Shown: positions 14,963-21,796 of the stretch, piece by piece
Numbering within the stretch: the stretch's first letter is position 1
Layout of the letters: the number at the start of each line of letters is the position of its first letter
Assembly (NCBI GenBank): GCA_021787655.1
Contig: JAJYLM010000013.1
Location: forward strand, 1 to 21,796
Direction: 5' to 3'
Source of the DNA: a bacterium
GTDB taxonomy: Bacteria; JAMCPX01
Length of the DNA stretch: 21,796 nt
Made by a program: the position numbers and the translations under genes
Notes under the pieces: model-generated
Told to the model about the DNA's origin: nothing
Seen by the model: the letters and a program-made list of their open reading frames with translations, nothing else
Database searches by the model: none

Positions 14963-15514
14963 TCAGCGCGCCTCCTCTGCCGGGACGAACCAGAAGTCTC
15001 CCATGTCACCGTTCCTGTTTTCCTTGAATTGGATCTTCAGCTTCATGCCGACCTTCGCCTGCCTGACATCGTTCACAAAGACGTTCTGCATGATCAGCGT
15101 ATCGGCACCGTCCACCCGGACAAACGCGCAGACGTACGGCGTCTTTCCGTAAAACACGGACGTGGCGTAGTACACGATGGTGTAGGTCACTATCGCCGCT
15201 GTGCCGCCCAGCTTTACCCACGTTGTCGGTTCGTAACATTCGTTGCAGTTGATCCTCGGCGGCAGCCACACCTTGCCGCACGACGGGCACCGGGTCCCGT
15301 ACAGCTGCCGGTTGTCGCGGATCTCCCGGAAAAACCGTGAGATACCGCCGTAGGAATATTTATACGTAATGTCCATAATGTCCGGGATCTCGAGGGGAGC
15401 GTCGATTGCGGGAGCGCCGTCGAGTTCCGCCTGGAATGCACGGGCGATCTGTTCCTTCGGGACCTTGATCTTCTTCGAGGCATCTTCAAGCCATTGTTCT
15501 TTGTTCTGAATCAT
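14963..15514 (-). CDS. Zn-ribbon and OB-fold (DUF35) acyl-CoA-associated protein
   Basis: Protein of 183 residues with a rubredoxin-like zinc ribbon, Cys76, Cys79, Cys90 and Cys93 (CPSCG and CNECY), followed by an OB-fold domain (about 98-178: GTAAIVTYTIVY to DFWFVP). DUF35 proteins partner thiolases and HMG-CoA synthase in archaea and, as BbsA, the thiolase BbsB of anaerobic toluene degradation. They are thought to channel or position acyl-CoA. The thiolase-like gene lies 51 bases upstream, so a heteromeric complex is likely by analogy. An N-terminal about 60-residue helical extension precedes the ribbon, as in other members. Several purine-rich Shine-Dalgarno-like stretches (AGGAGAAAAGGAG) precede the ATG. 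Confidence 0.9.
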   Translation of the reverse strand: MIQNKEQWLEDASKKIKVPKEQIARAFQAELDGAPAIDAPLEIPDIMDITYKYSYGGISRFFREIRDNRQLYGTRCPSCGKVWLPPRINCNECYEPTTWVKLGGTAAIVTYTIVYYATSVFYGKTPYVCAFVRVDGADTLIMQNVFVNDVRQAKVGMKLKIQFKENRNGDMGDFWFVPAEEAR

Positions 15515-15565
15515 GCAAACTCCTTTTCTCCTCCTGTCCTGCGCAGCAGGGACTTCGTCCTCCTG

Positions 15566-16825
15566 CTATTTTTTGCTTCGCTTGCGCTGGTTCCGCTTCT
15601 TCTTTTTCGGGCCGGGCTTCGCTGTTGCCGTTTCGATCCTCTCGACGATCATAGCTGCGGTCCACGCTGTTGCCGGACCGCCGATGCTCTGCACCAGGCC
15701 GACCCTTGCATTTTTTACCTGCCGCTGTTCAGCCCTGCCCTGCACCTGCAGCGCCGCCTCTCCGGTCTGCATCACGCCGGTGGCTCCGACCGCATGTCCG
15801 CAGCCGATGAGACCGCCGCTGGGGCTGACCGGCAGGTCGCCGGTCATCTCGACAACGCCGTCCTCGACGAGAGCGCCGCCCTCGCCGGGTTTGCAGAAGT
15901 TGAATGCTTCATACGACAGGATCTCTGCGCCGGTAAACGCATCGTGCAGTTCGGCGAAATCCAGTTCCTTCCGCGGGTTCCTGATTCCGGCCATGGCGTA
16001 CGCGTCCCTGCCTGCATACTGGCTCGAGGTAAAGATCGTTATGTCGTCCCGCTCGCCGGCGAACGCCTTGTCCAGGGACAGGCCGACGCCCGTGATCCAT
16101 GCAGGATGGTCGGTCAGCGCCTTTGCCTTGTCCTCGGATGCGAGGATGATCGCCGAGGCGCCCTCCGAATACAGGCAGTTGTCGTAGAACTTGAACGGGT
16201 AGGTGATCATCTTCGAATTCAGGACCTCGTCGACCGTCAGTAGCTTCGGGCTCTGAGCGATCGGGTTGTTCATGGCGTTCTTGTGGTTTTTGACGGAGAC
16301 CATTGCCATCTGGCGTTCCGTCGGGCTGCCGTACCTGTCGATGTGCGCTATCAGGGGCAGTGCGTACGATGCAGCAGCGGTCAGGCCCATGGGATTTTCA
16401 AAGGTCATGTCGCCTGAAAACAGGATCGCCTTCAGGGTCTCGGGTGTGGCGTGTCCGACGGCATAGTTGTAATTGTCGGTTGCCTTCTCGACACCGAGCA
16501 CCATGACGATATCGTACAGTCCGGAAGCGATCCATGTCCAGCCCACAAAAACGGCAGCACCGCCGGTTGCTCCTCCTGTTGCGATCCTGACGGACGGCTT
16601 GAGTCCCATGCCGATGTAGTTATGGATGTAGACGTCCGGCATAAACTGACGCTCGAAAAACTCATTATAAATACCGTAGACGACCCCGCCGACTTCCTTC
16701 TTATCGATTCCTGCGTCCTCAAGGGCGAGTTTAGCCGCATCATAGGCAAGTTCGTAGTAGGTCTTCTCAATCCACCGCGCCTTGAACGGTGTGGTGCCGA
16801 TCCCAACAATACCAACCTTCTTCAT
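15566..16825 (-). CDS. Thiolase-family protein lacking the usual nucleophilic Cys
   Basis: Protein of 419 residues with the SCP-x/archaeal type thiolase fold. KKVGIVGIGTTPF starts the domain, ELHDAF gives His294 and GGLIGCGHAVGATG gives His344, the conserved thiolase His. The N-terminal active-site loop, normally with C-A-S-G, reads ATGGATGG at 82-89, so Gly85 stands where the nucleophilic Cys is expected. Classical thiolysis therefore looks unlikely. The C-terminal tail from about 403 is very basic (PGPKKKKRNQRKRSKK). The open frame continues to 16999, but ATG 16825 is preferred: AAAGGAG lies five to six bases before it and the preceding 58 residues have no family character. It leads the long minus-strand operon and is followed by its probable partner, the DUF35 protein. 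Confidence 0.88.
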   Translation of the reverse strand: MKKVGIVGIGTTPFKARWIEKTYYELAYDAAKLALEDAGIDKKEVGGVVYGIYNEFFERQFMPDVYIHNYIGMGLKPSVRIATGGATGGAAVFVGWTWIASGLYDIVMVLGVEKATDNYNYAVGHATPETLKAILFSGDMTFENPMGLTAAASYALPLIAHIDRYGSPTERQMAMVSVKNHKNAMNNPIAQSPKLLTVDEVLNSKMITYPFKFYDNCLYSEGASAIILASEDKAKALTDHPAWITGVGLSLDKAFAGERDDITIFTSSQYAGRDAYAMAGIRNPRKELDFAELHDAFTGAEILSYEAFNFCKPGEGGALVEDGVVEMTGDLPVSPSGGLIGCGHAVGATGVMQTGEAALQVQGRAEQRQVKNARVGLVQSIGGPATAWTAAMIVERIETATAKPGPKKKKRNQRKRSKK

Positions 16826-17031
16826 ACCAGCTCCTTTTGAGACTTTCCTGTGTATCATAAGTCCGTGTTTTTTTCCAGTTTTTGTTGCCCGCCCTCTGAA
16901 CGGGCGGCCTTTTCGGATTGCATTTTCCATACGCTGTGGTAGGATGCTGCGGGCTTTGGTTGCCCGGTACGGACAGCAGTGCGTCCGGCTGCACTTCAAA
17001 CCCCGAATAAAACAAAGGATGGGAAATCTCT
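16826..17031. promoter_or_regulatory. Divergent spacer between thiolase and amidase genes
   Basis: Both flanking operons read away from this 206-base spacer, so promoters for each should lie here. On the minus strand a TATGAT (16859-16854) is a good -10 candidate for the thiolase operon, but no matching -35 is seen. A 6-bp GC stem (CCGCCC 16889-16894 with GGGCGG 16902-16907, 7-base loop) lies in the middle and could be an operator or short hairpin. No convincing plus-strand promoter was found. Confidence 0.4.
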
Positions 17032-18486
17032 ATGGAAGAAGTACTGACCCTGTCAGGAACTCGCCTTGCCAGGATGATACGGAAACAGGAAATCACGTCG
17101 CTGGAGGTCGTTCAACTTCATATCGACCATATCACGAAGGTCAATCCGGCCATCAACGCGCTCGTCAGAGACCGGTTTGACGCAGCACGGAAGGAGGCGC
17201 GTGCAGCCGACCGGCGGATCAAACAGGATGACCCTGAATCCCTTCCGCCCTTCCTCGGCGTCCCGTGCACCATCAAGGAAAGCTTTATGCTGACCGGCAT
17301 GCCGAATTCCTCGGGACTGGTCGCACGCAAAAACATCGTTTCCCGTAAAGATGCGACGACTGTTGTACGGCTGCGGCAGGCAGGGGCAATTCCCCTGGGA
17401 GTCACCAATGTACCGGAGCTGTGCATGTGGATGGAGACACATAACAAGCTCTATGGAAGGACCAATAATCCGTACGACCACCGGCATATCGTCGGCGGCA
17501 GTTCCGGCGGTGAAGGTGCGATTGTCGGTTCCGGAGGATCACCGTTCGGTCTCGGGGCAGATATCGGAGGCTCTATCCGCATGCCTGCCTTTTTCAACGG
17601 CGTTTTCGGGCACAAGGCGACCGGCGGACTTGTTCCGAACACAGGACAGTACCCGTTGGCACGCAACCAGGCCATGCGGTATCTTTCGACAGGTCCCCTG
17701 GCACGCAGGGCCGAGGACCTCATGCCGCTGCTCAAACTTATGGCCGGGCCTGATAACGAGGACACTGGCTGCGTGGAAATGAAGATCCACAGTATCACCG
17801 GTGTGCAGCTTCGCGGTCTCACGGTCATCGATGTCGAAGACAATGGAAAAACCAAGGTCAGCGCGGACTTAATGTCTGCCCAGCACAGGGCCGCAGACTA
17901 CCTGAAATCGAAAGGCGCCAGGGTAAAAAAGATGAAATTTTCAGCGCTCGCGCATTCCTTCGATATCTGGTCGTCGATGCTCTCCGCATCGGACCAGGAA
18001 TCGTTCAACGTCAGCCTCGGTAACGGTGTCCGCCTGCGGGCAGTCCCGGAATTCATGAAATGGGCACTGCGCATCTCGGACCACACCCTTCCGTCGCTGG
18101 TCCTTGCCATGGCAGAAGACCTGTTCCGGTTCATGCCTGCACGGACGAAGAAGCTGGTCGATGCCGGACTGCAGCTGCGGCAGGACCTGGTCGATGCCAT
18201 CGGACACAACGGTATCATGCTGTATCCCTCCTACTCGCGGCCAGCGCCGGTGCATGGAAGGCCCCTGCTGACGCCGTTCGACTTTGCCTATACAGCCATC
18301 CTCAATATGATGGAATTGCCGGTAACCCAGGTGCCGCTCGGGCTCAACGATGCGGGCCTGCCGCTCGGTGTGCAGGTCGCATCCATACACGGCAATGATC
18401 ACGTGACGATTGCAGTCGCACTCGAGCTCGAAAAGGCCTTCGGCGGATGGGTTCCTCCGGACATCGGCCTGCTCAAACGGACATAA
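17032..18486 (+). CDS. Amidase signature family enzyme, FAAH-like
   Basis: Serine amidase of the amidase signature family, 484 residues. The Ser-cisSer-Lys triad is visible: Lys82 in CTIKESF, Ser157 in GGSSGGE and Ser181 in GADIGGSIR. The segment from GGSSGGEGA through GSGGSPFGLG closely resembles fatty acid amide hydrolases (FAAH and FAAH2) rather than GatA, which suggests a lipophilic amide or ester substrate. No gatB or gatC is nearby, further arguing against a tRNA amidotransferase. There is no signal peptide. ATG 17032 is preceded by an AAAGGA stretch about 13 bases upstream, a slightly long spacing. It is the first gene of a plus-strand run; the GH31 gene follows after 30 bases. The actual substrate is unknown. 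Confidence 0.92.
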   Translation: MEEVLTLSGTRLARMIRKQEITSLEVVQLHIDHITKVNPAINALVRDRFDAARKEARAADRRIKQDDPESLPPFLGVPCTIKESFMLTGMPNSSGLVARKNIVSRKDATTVVRLRQAGAIPLGVTNVPELCMWMETHNKLYGRTNNPYDHRHIVGGSSGGEGAIVGSGGSPFGLGADIGGSIRMPAFFNGVFGHKATGGLVPNTGQYPLARNQAMRYLSTGPLARRAEDLMPLLKLMAGPDNEDTGCVEMKIHSITGVQLRGLTVIDVEDNGKTKVSADLMSAQHRAADYLKSKGARVKKMKFSALAHSFDIWSSMLSASDQESFNVSLGNGVRLRAVPEFMKWALRISDHTLPSLVLAMAEDLFRFMPARTKKLVDAGLQLRQDLVDAIGHNGIMLYPSYSRPAPVHGRPLLTPFDFAYTAILNMMELPVTQVPLGLNDAGLPLGVQVASIHGNDHVTIAVALELEKAFGGWVPPDIGLLKRT

Positions 18487-18516
18487 CCTTACCTTCCTTT
18501 ACTGAAAGGAGATCGT

Positions 18517-20973
18517 ATGAAGAATCATTGGAGCGTGATCCTGGCAGCACTGCTGTTGCCGATACTATTTGCCGGCTGCGGGAGTTCCTCCAAAGGTGCA
18601 GCGAACTACCCGCTCGGCACCTTCCGCGTCCTGGTCAGCGGTACATCGCTGTCTGTGGTCGACCGGTACAACAGGACCATTCTGCCGGGCTCAGCGGACA
18701 CCTTTTCGTTCGGAAGCGGTACGCCTTCGGTCACAGATACCTTCGGATCGTTCGCTATCACCGAGACGGCGGTGTGGTTCAAGCCCTCTTCGTTCAGCGT
18801 TATTTCTTCGGACAGCAGCAGGCTTGTCATTGCTGCCAGCGTCCCCCTGGGCAACACTGCTGCAACTGCCTTCATTGTCATTACACCCCTGGACCCGAAC
18901 ATGCTCGCTCTATCGGTCACTGCACCTGCGGCAACAACCGCTACAGGACAGCCATTCAACAGGACGCTGCTGAATATGGCGTGCTCAGCGGACGACCACT
19001 TCTACGGCCTGGGCGAACAGTACAACAGCCTGGATCAGCGGGGCAACATCGTGGGTATCTGGGCGCAGGATCACGGGTTCTTCCAGGATACGCTCATTGC
19101 ATCGAGCTTGCAAAAGGCACTGCACCCGACGTATTATCCCGAGCCGTTCGTGCTGACCAGCAGGCCTGCCGGTGTGCTTGTCAGTTCGACATCATACAGC
19201 AAGTTTGATCTGTGTGCTTCTGATCCAAGGCAGGCAAGCATAGAGCTCTGGGACACCACGATGCACATTATTCTCATAGCGGATTCGGATCCGATCCATA
19301 TTGTGCGTGACTTCACGGGCATTGTTGGAAGACAGCCTCTGTCGCCCTTCTGGGTCATCGGCCCGTGGATTGCTGCAGAACTCGGCCAGTCCCAGGTCCT
19401 TAACACGGCAGATGAGCTGCGGAACTATCAAATTCCGTCGTCTGCGATCTGGTACCAGGACTGGGCAGGCGCAGTGACGTTTCCAAGCGGCTATGTAACG
19501 GGTCATAACTGGATCTCGGACACGACGCTGTACCCTGACATGGCAGGTCTGAACATATCGCTCAACAGCATGGGGTTCAAGTCACTTGCGTACTTCAACT
19601 CATTCGTGAACCAGGACAGGAGCTATTATCCGGTGGCAGCGTCTGCAGGGTATTTGATCACCCGATCAACGGGCGTTCCGTACACGTTCACAGGCTCGTT
19701 GTTTACACCTGAAAGCATGCTCGACGTTTCGAATCCATCAGCTGCTTCGTGGATGAGTGGATTTATGTTTACTGCTGTCAGCCTCGGCTTCAGCGGATGG
19801 ATGGCCGACTTCGGCGAATGGCTGCCGTACGATGCGTTCCTTCAGGCAGGACCTGCATCTGAGATGCACAACGAGTACCCTGTCCTGTGGGCGAAGTTGA
19901 ACTACCGGGCAATGTCATCGGACATACCGACAGGCGATTTTGCATTCTTCATGCGTTCCGGTTATCTCGGAGCCCAGCCGTACCAGCCGGTTGTCTGGGC
20001 AGGAGACCAGAACACGGACTTCGATCCGACCTTCGGCCTGCAGACCGTTGTGGCGGCTGCGATCAACCTTGGTATATCCGGCGTTCCAATCTTCACCCAT
20101 GATATCGCGGGGTACGCTCCCAGCGGCACTGCGTCAACGGCTGAGCTGTATGATCGATGGACAGAGCTCGGATGTTTTACGCCTGTTATGCGTACACACC
20201 GGGGCTACAATGTCTTCCAAAACTGGAACTGGGACTCTGACGCAGCCACGATCCAGATGTTCAAGACCTACGCGACCCTGCACGTCGAACTGTTCCCGTA
20301 CATCTATACTGCCATGACCAGGGCCCACCAGGACGGTACCCCCATCATGCAGGCATTGTGGCTGCGGTATTCCTCGGATCCGAACACGGCAACGATTGAC
20401 GATGAATACCTGTTCGGCGACAACATGCTGGTCGCTCCGGTGGTCACACAAGGTGCGATAACCAGGACATTGTACCTGCCCCAGGGAAACTGGTACCCCT
20501 TCTTCAGCGGCGGACCTGCTGTTGCCGGCGGTGTGAGCGTCACTGTTGATGCACCGGAGGACAGCATCCCGGTGTTTGTCCCTGCAGGCTCGATCATCCC
20601 CATGCTCACCCAGGCACCGGACACGCTGATAACCGGAACGACGGTAACGACCGGCACGACCCTTGCGGATGTCATCACAGCACAAACTATTCGTGTATAC
20701 CCGGGCGCAAACGGCAGCTTTACAGTGTACGACGGCTCCTCCTTTTCCATGAGTTCGTCTGCAGCAGGGCTGAGCCCTGCGAGTGCTGTGCTGACCAACG
20801 GGAGCGGTCAGGCGCTTGCGCCCTGCACGTCAACGGACACCGGTGCAGTTGCCTGCGGTATGATAAGCGGTACATCGTTCGTCGTTAACGGAACCGACAA
20901 CGGGACCGCCATCTTCACTCTGCAAGGCGCGCCTGCAAACCCGGGCACTGTGTATCGGATAGAGGTATTTTAG
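18517..20973 (+). CDS. Glycoside hydrolase family 31 lipoprotein, YihQ-like catalytic region
   Basis: Exported retaining alpha-glycosidase of 818 residues. The signal peptide ends in LFAGC, a clear lipobox with Cys21. An N-terminal beta-sandwich (about 30-265) contains HFYGLGEQYN. The catalytic barrel has SSAIWYQDWAG (309-319), the nucleophile Asp431 in GWMADFGEW, and the probable acid/base Asp497 in WAGDQNTDF, followed by HDIAGY and VMRTHRG. These blocks resemble E. coli sulfoquinovosidase YihQ. However, the Arg and Trp that YihQ uses to bind the sulfonate (KRVMWNW) are not present in the aligned stretch 320-335. The C-terminal beta domains run to the end, with two Cys (770, 780) that may form a disulfide. 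AAAGGAG precedes the ATG. Substrate is most likely an alpha-glucoside-type sugar, not proven. Confidence 0.92.
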   Translation: MKNHWSVILAALLLPILFAGCGSSSKGAANYPLGTFRVLVSGTSLSVVDRYNRTILPGSADTFSFGSGTPSVTDTFGSFAITETAVWFKPSSFSVISSDSSRLVIAASVPLGNTAATAFIVITPLDPNMLALSVTAPAATTATGQPFNRTLLNMACSADDHFYGLGEQYNSLDQRGNIVGIWAQDHGFFQDTLIASSLQKALHPTYYPEPFVLTSRPAGVLVSSTSYSKFDLCASDPRQASIELWDTTMHIILIADSDPIHIVRDFTGIVGRQPLSPFWVIGPWIAAELGQSQVLNTADELRNYQIPSSAIWYQDWAGAVTFPSGYVTGHNWISDTTLYPDMAGLNISLNSMGFKSLAYFNSFVNQDRSYYPVAASAGYLITRSTGVPYTFTGSLFTPESMLDVSNPSAASWMSGFMFTAVSLGFSGWMADFGEWLPYDAFLQAGPASEMHNEYPVLWAKLNYRAMSSDIPTGDFAFFMRSGYLGAQPYQPVVWAGDQNTDFDPTFGLQTVVAAAINLGISGVPIFTHDIAGYAPSGTASTAELYDRWTELGCFTPVMRTHRGYNVFQNWNWDSDAATIQMFKTYATLHVELFPYIYTAMTRAHQDGTPIMQALWLRYSSDPNTATIDDEYLFGDNMLVAPVVTQGAITRTLYLPQGNWYPFFSGGPAVAGGVSVTVDAPEDSIPVFVPAGSIIPMLTQAPDTLITGTTVTTGTTLADVITAQTIRVYPGANGSFTVYDGSSFSMSSSAAGLSPASAVLTNGSGQALAPCTSTDTGAVACGMISGTSFVVNGTDNGTAIFTLQGAPANPGTVYRIEVF

Positions 20974-21006
20974 ACAGAGGTGATAGAGGATTCAGGGAGG
21001 TATGCC

Positions 21007-21762
21007 ATGGAACTTGGATTAAAAGACAAGGTCATTCTGGTAACAGGGGCAAGCAGGGGCATTGGAGCTGCGATCGCAGCCGCTCTTGCGGACCACGGGG
21101 CAACGGTCATCATCAATTATCTGCACAATAAGGAAACCGCTGCGCAGATCCTTGAAACGATTCGCAGGAACGAGGGATCGGGCATGATTTACCAGGCTGA
21201 TGTCAGGGATAAGGCGCAGGTCGATGCCATGGTCGGGTCAATACTCCAGACATACGGTAAGATCGATGTTCTGGTCAACAATGCAAACATCTCCTTTCCT
21301 GTAAAGCCGTTTACAGAACTTACATGGAACGATATCGAGTCCAAGATACTCGGAGAAATGAGGGCGCTGTACCAGTGCTCGCAGGCAGTCCTGAAAGACA
21401 TGATCAAACGCAGGCAGGGCAGGCTGATCTTCATCAGCAGCGGGCTGTCCCGCCGGCCAGGCTATGGCTTTTCCGCACATGCTGCCGCAAAATCGGCAGT
21501 CGACGGCATTGCAAAGGTCATGGCACTGGAACTTGGAGGGCAGGGGATAACCGTCAATGTCGTCGGCCCGGGTCTGACGCTGACCGACGCTGTTGCACAT
21601 CAGCCTTCCGAAGGCCTCAGGCTGGCTGCCGAGGCAAATCCACTGAAACGAATCGGCCAACCGGGTGATATTGCAGGTGCCGTCGTATTTCTTGCGTCCA
21701 ACCTGGCCGAATACATTACCGGCGAATATATCCCGGTCAACGGCGGAAGTTTTATGATCTGA
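21007..21762 (+). CDS. Short-chain dehydrogenase/reductase (FabG-like) with atypical catalytic residues
   Basis: SDR of 251 residues. The cofactor motif TGASRGIG is at 13-20 and NNAN (instead of NNAG) at 91-94. The substrate-site Ser is in ISS at 143-145. The usual YxxxK is HAAAK: His158 and Lys162. The Asn of the classical tetrad, expected near 117, appears to be Glu. The C-terminal PGLTLTDA and YITGEYIPVNGG are typical of FabG-like SDRs. The retained glycine motif predicts NAD(P) binding, but proton transfer must differ from the classical scheme. ATG 21007 is chosen because GGGAGG lies seven bases upstream; an in-frame GTG at 20980 would only add a nonconserved segment containing that Shine-Dalgarno. 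It is 33 bases after the GH31 gene, in the same run. Confidence 0.92.
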   Translation: MELGLKDKVILVTGASRGIGAAIAAALADHGATVIINYLHNKETAAQILETIRRNEGSGMIYQADVRDKAQVDAMVGSILQTYGKIDVLVNNANISFPVKPFTELTWNDIESKILGEMRALYQCSQAVLKDMIKRRQGRLIFISSGLSRRPGYGFSAHAAAKSAVDGIAKVMALELGGQGITVNVVGPGLTLTDAVAHQPSEGLRLAAEANPLKRIGQPGDIAGAVVFLASNLAEYITGEYIPVNGGSFMI

Positions 21763-21783
21763 GGTGCTTGGCAGCCTGCACCT
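21762..21783 (+). terminator. Possible stem-loop after the SDR gene
   Basis: AGGTGC (21762-21767) pairs with GCACCT (21778-21783) across a 10-base loop directly at the stop codon. No T-run is seen before the window ends 13 bases later, so termination is uncertain. Confidence 0.25.
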
Positions 21784-21796
21784 GTTATAGACGAAC

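Noticed and set aside
14962..15009. N-terminal extension of the DUF2889 protein
   Set aside because: It overlaps the end of the Zn-ribbon gene and lacks family character; the ATG at 14961 has a good Shine-Dalgarno.
16889..16913. GC hairpin with TTTT as an intrinsic terminator
   Set aside because: The stem is only six bp, the T-run is four bases, and it lies between divergent genes where no plus-strand transcript needs stopping.
16826..16999. 58-residue N-terminal extension of the thiolase-like protein
   Set aside because: Arg/Lys-rich shadow sequence before a strong AAAGGAG and the family start MKKVGIVGIG.

Overview
The window is moderately GC-rich bacterial chromosome with tightly packed genes, mostly on the minus strand. 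Gene content (radical SAM/SPASM protein, DUF35 Zn-ribbon plus thiolase, DUF2889, SLT transglycosylase, TPR protein, two lipoproteins) recalls Nitrospirota or deltaproteobacterial-grade (Desulfobacterota-like) anaerobes. There is no rRNA or other marker here to fix the phylum. I see no tRNA, rRNA, CRISPR array, insertion sequence or integrase.

Layout. (1) 1-603: the 5' two thirds of nadK on the minus strand, divergent from rarA (736-2010, plus), which ends at a good intrinsic terminator. (2) 2120-4486: a large minus-strand lipoprotein built from fibronectin type III (FN3) modules and two seven-blade propellers made of 120-bp tandem repeats. (3) 4762-7015: an alpha/beta hydrolase and a radical SAM/SPASM protein, with a good sigma70-like promoter in front of the pair. 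(4) 7331-10235: enoyl-CoA hydratase-like protein, D-aminoacylase-like amidohydrolase and a SAM methyltransferase. (5) 10352-16825: an eight-gene minus-strand run with spacers of a few bases or overlaps: thiolase-like protein, Zn-ribbon DUF35, DUF2889, argJ, SLT transglycosylase, TPR-AIM24 protein, pgsA, dodecin. (6) 17032-21762: a divergent plus-strand run of FAAH-like amidase, GH31 lipoprotein and an SDR.

How the genes fit together. The long minus run appears to fuse three themes: an acyl-CoA module (thiolase plus DUF35 plus DUF2889), arginine biosynthesis (argJ), and envelope work (transglycosylase, TPR-AIM24, PgsA). Region 4 suggests processing of N-acylated amino acids or other acyl compounds. 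Region 6 suggests hydrolysis of amides and glycosides followed by redox chemistry. These functional links are inference from proximity.

The most unusual observations are: a complete seven-blade propeller apparently inserted between two strands of an FN3 domain; a thiolase whose nucleophilic Cys position is Gly, encoded with DUF35 and DUF2889; an SDR with His at the catalytic Tyr position; a dodecin-like protein without an aromatic residue at the flavin-stacking position; and a secreted GH31 that looks like YihQ sulfoquinovosidase around the catalytic residues but lacks the sulfonate-binding Arg/Trp.
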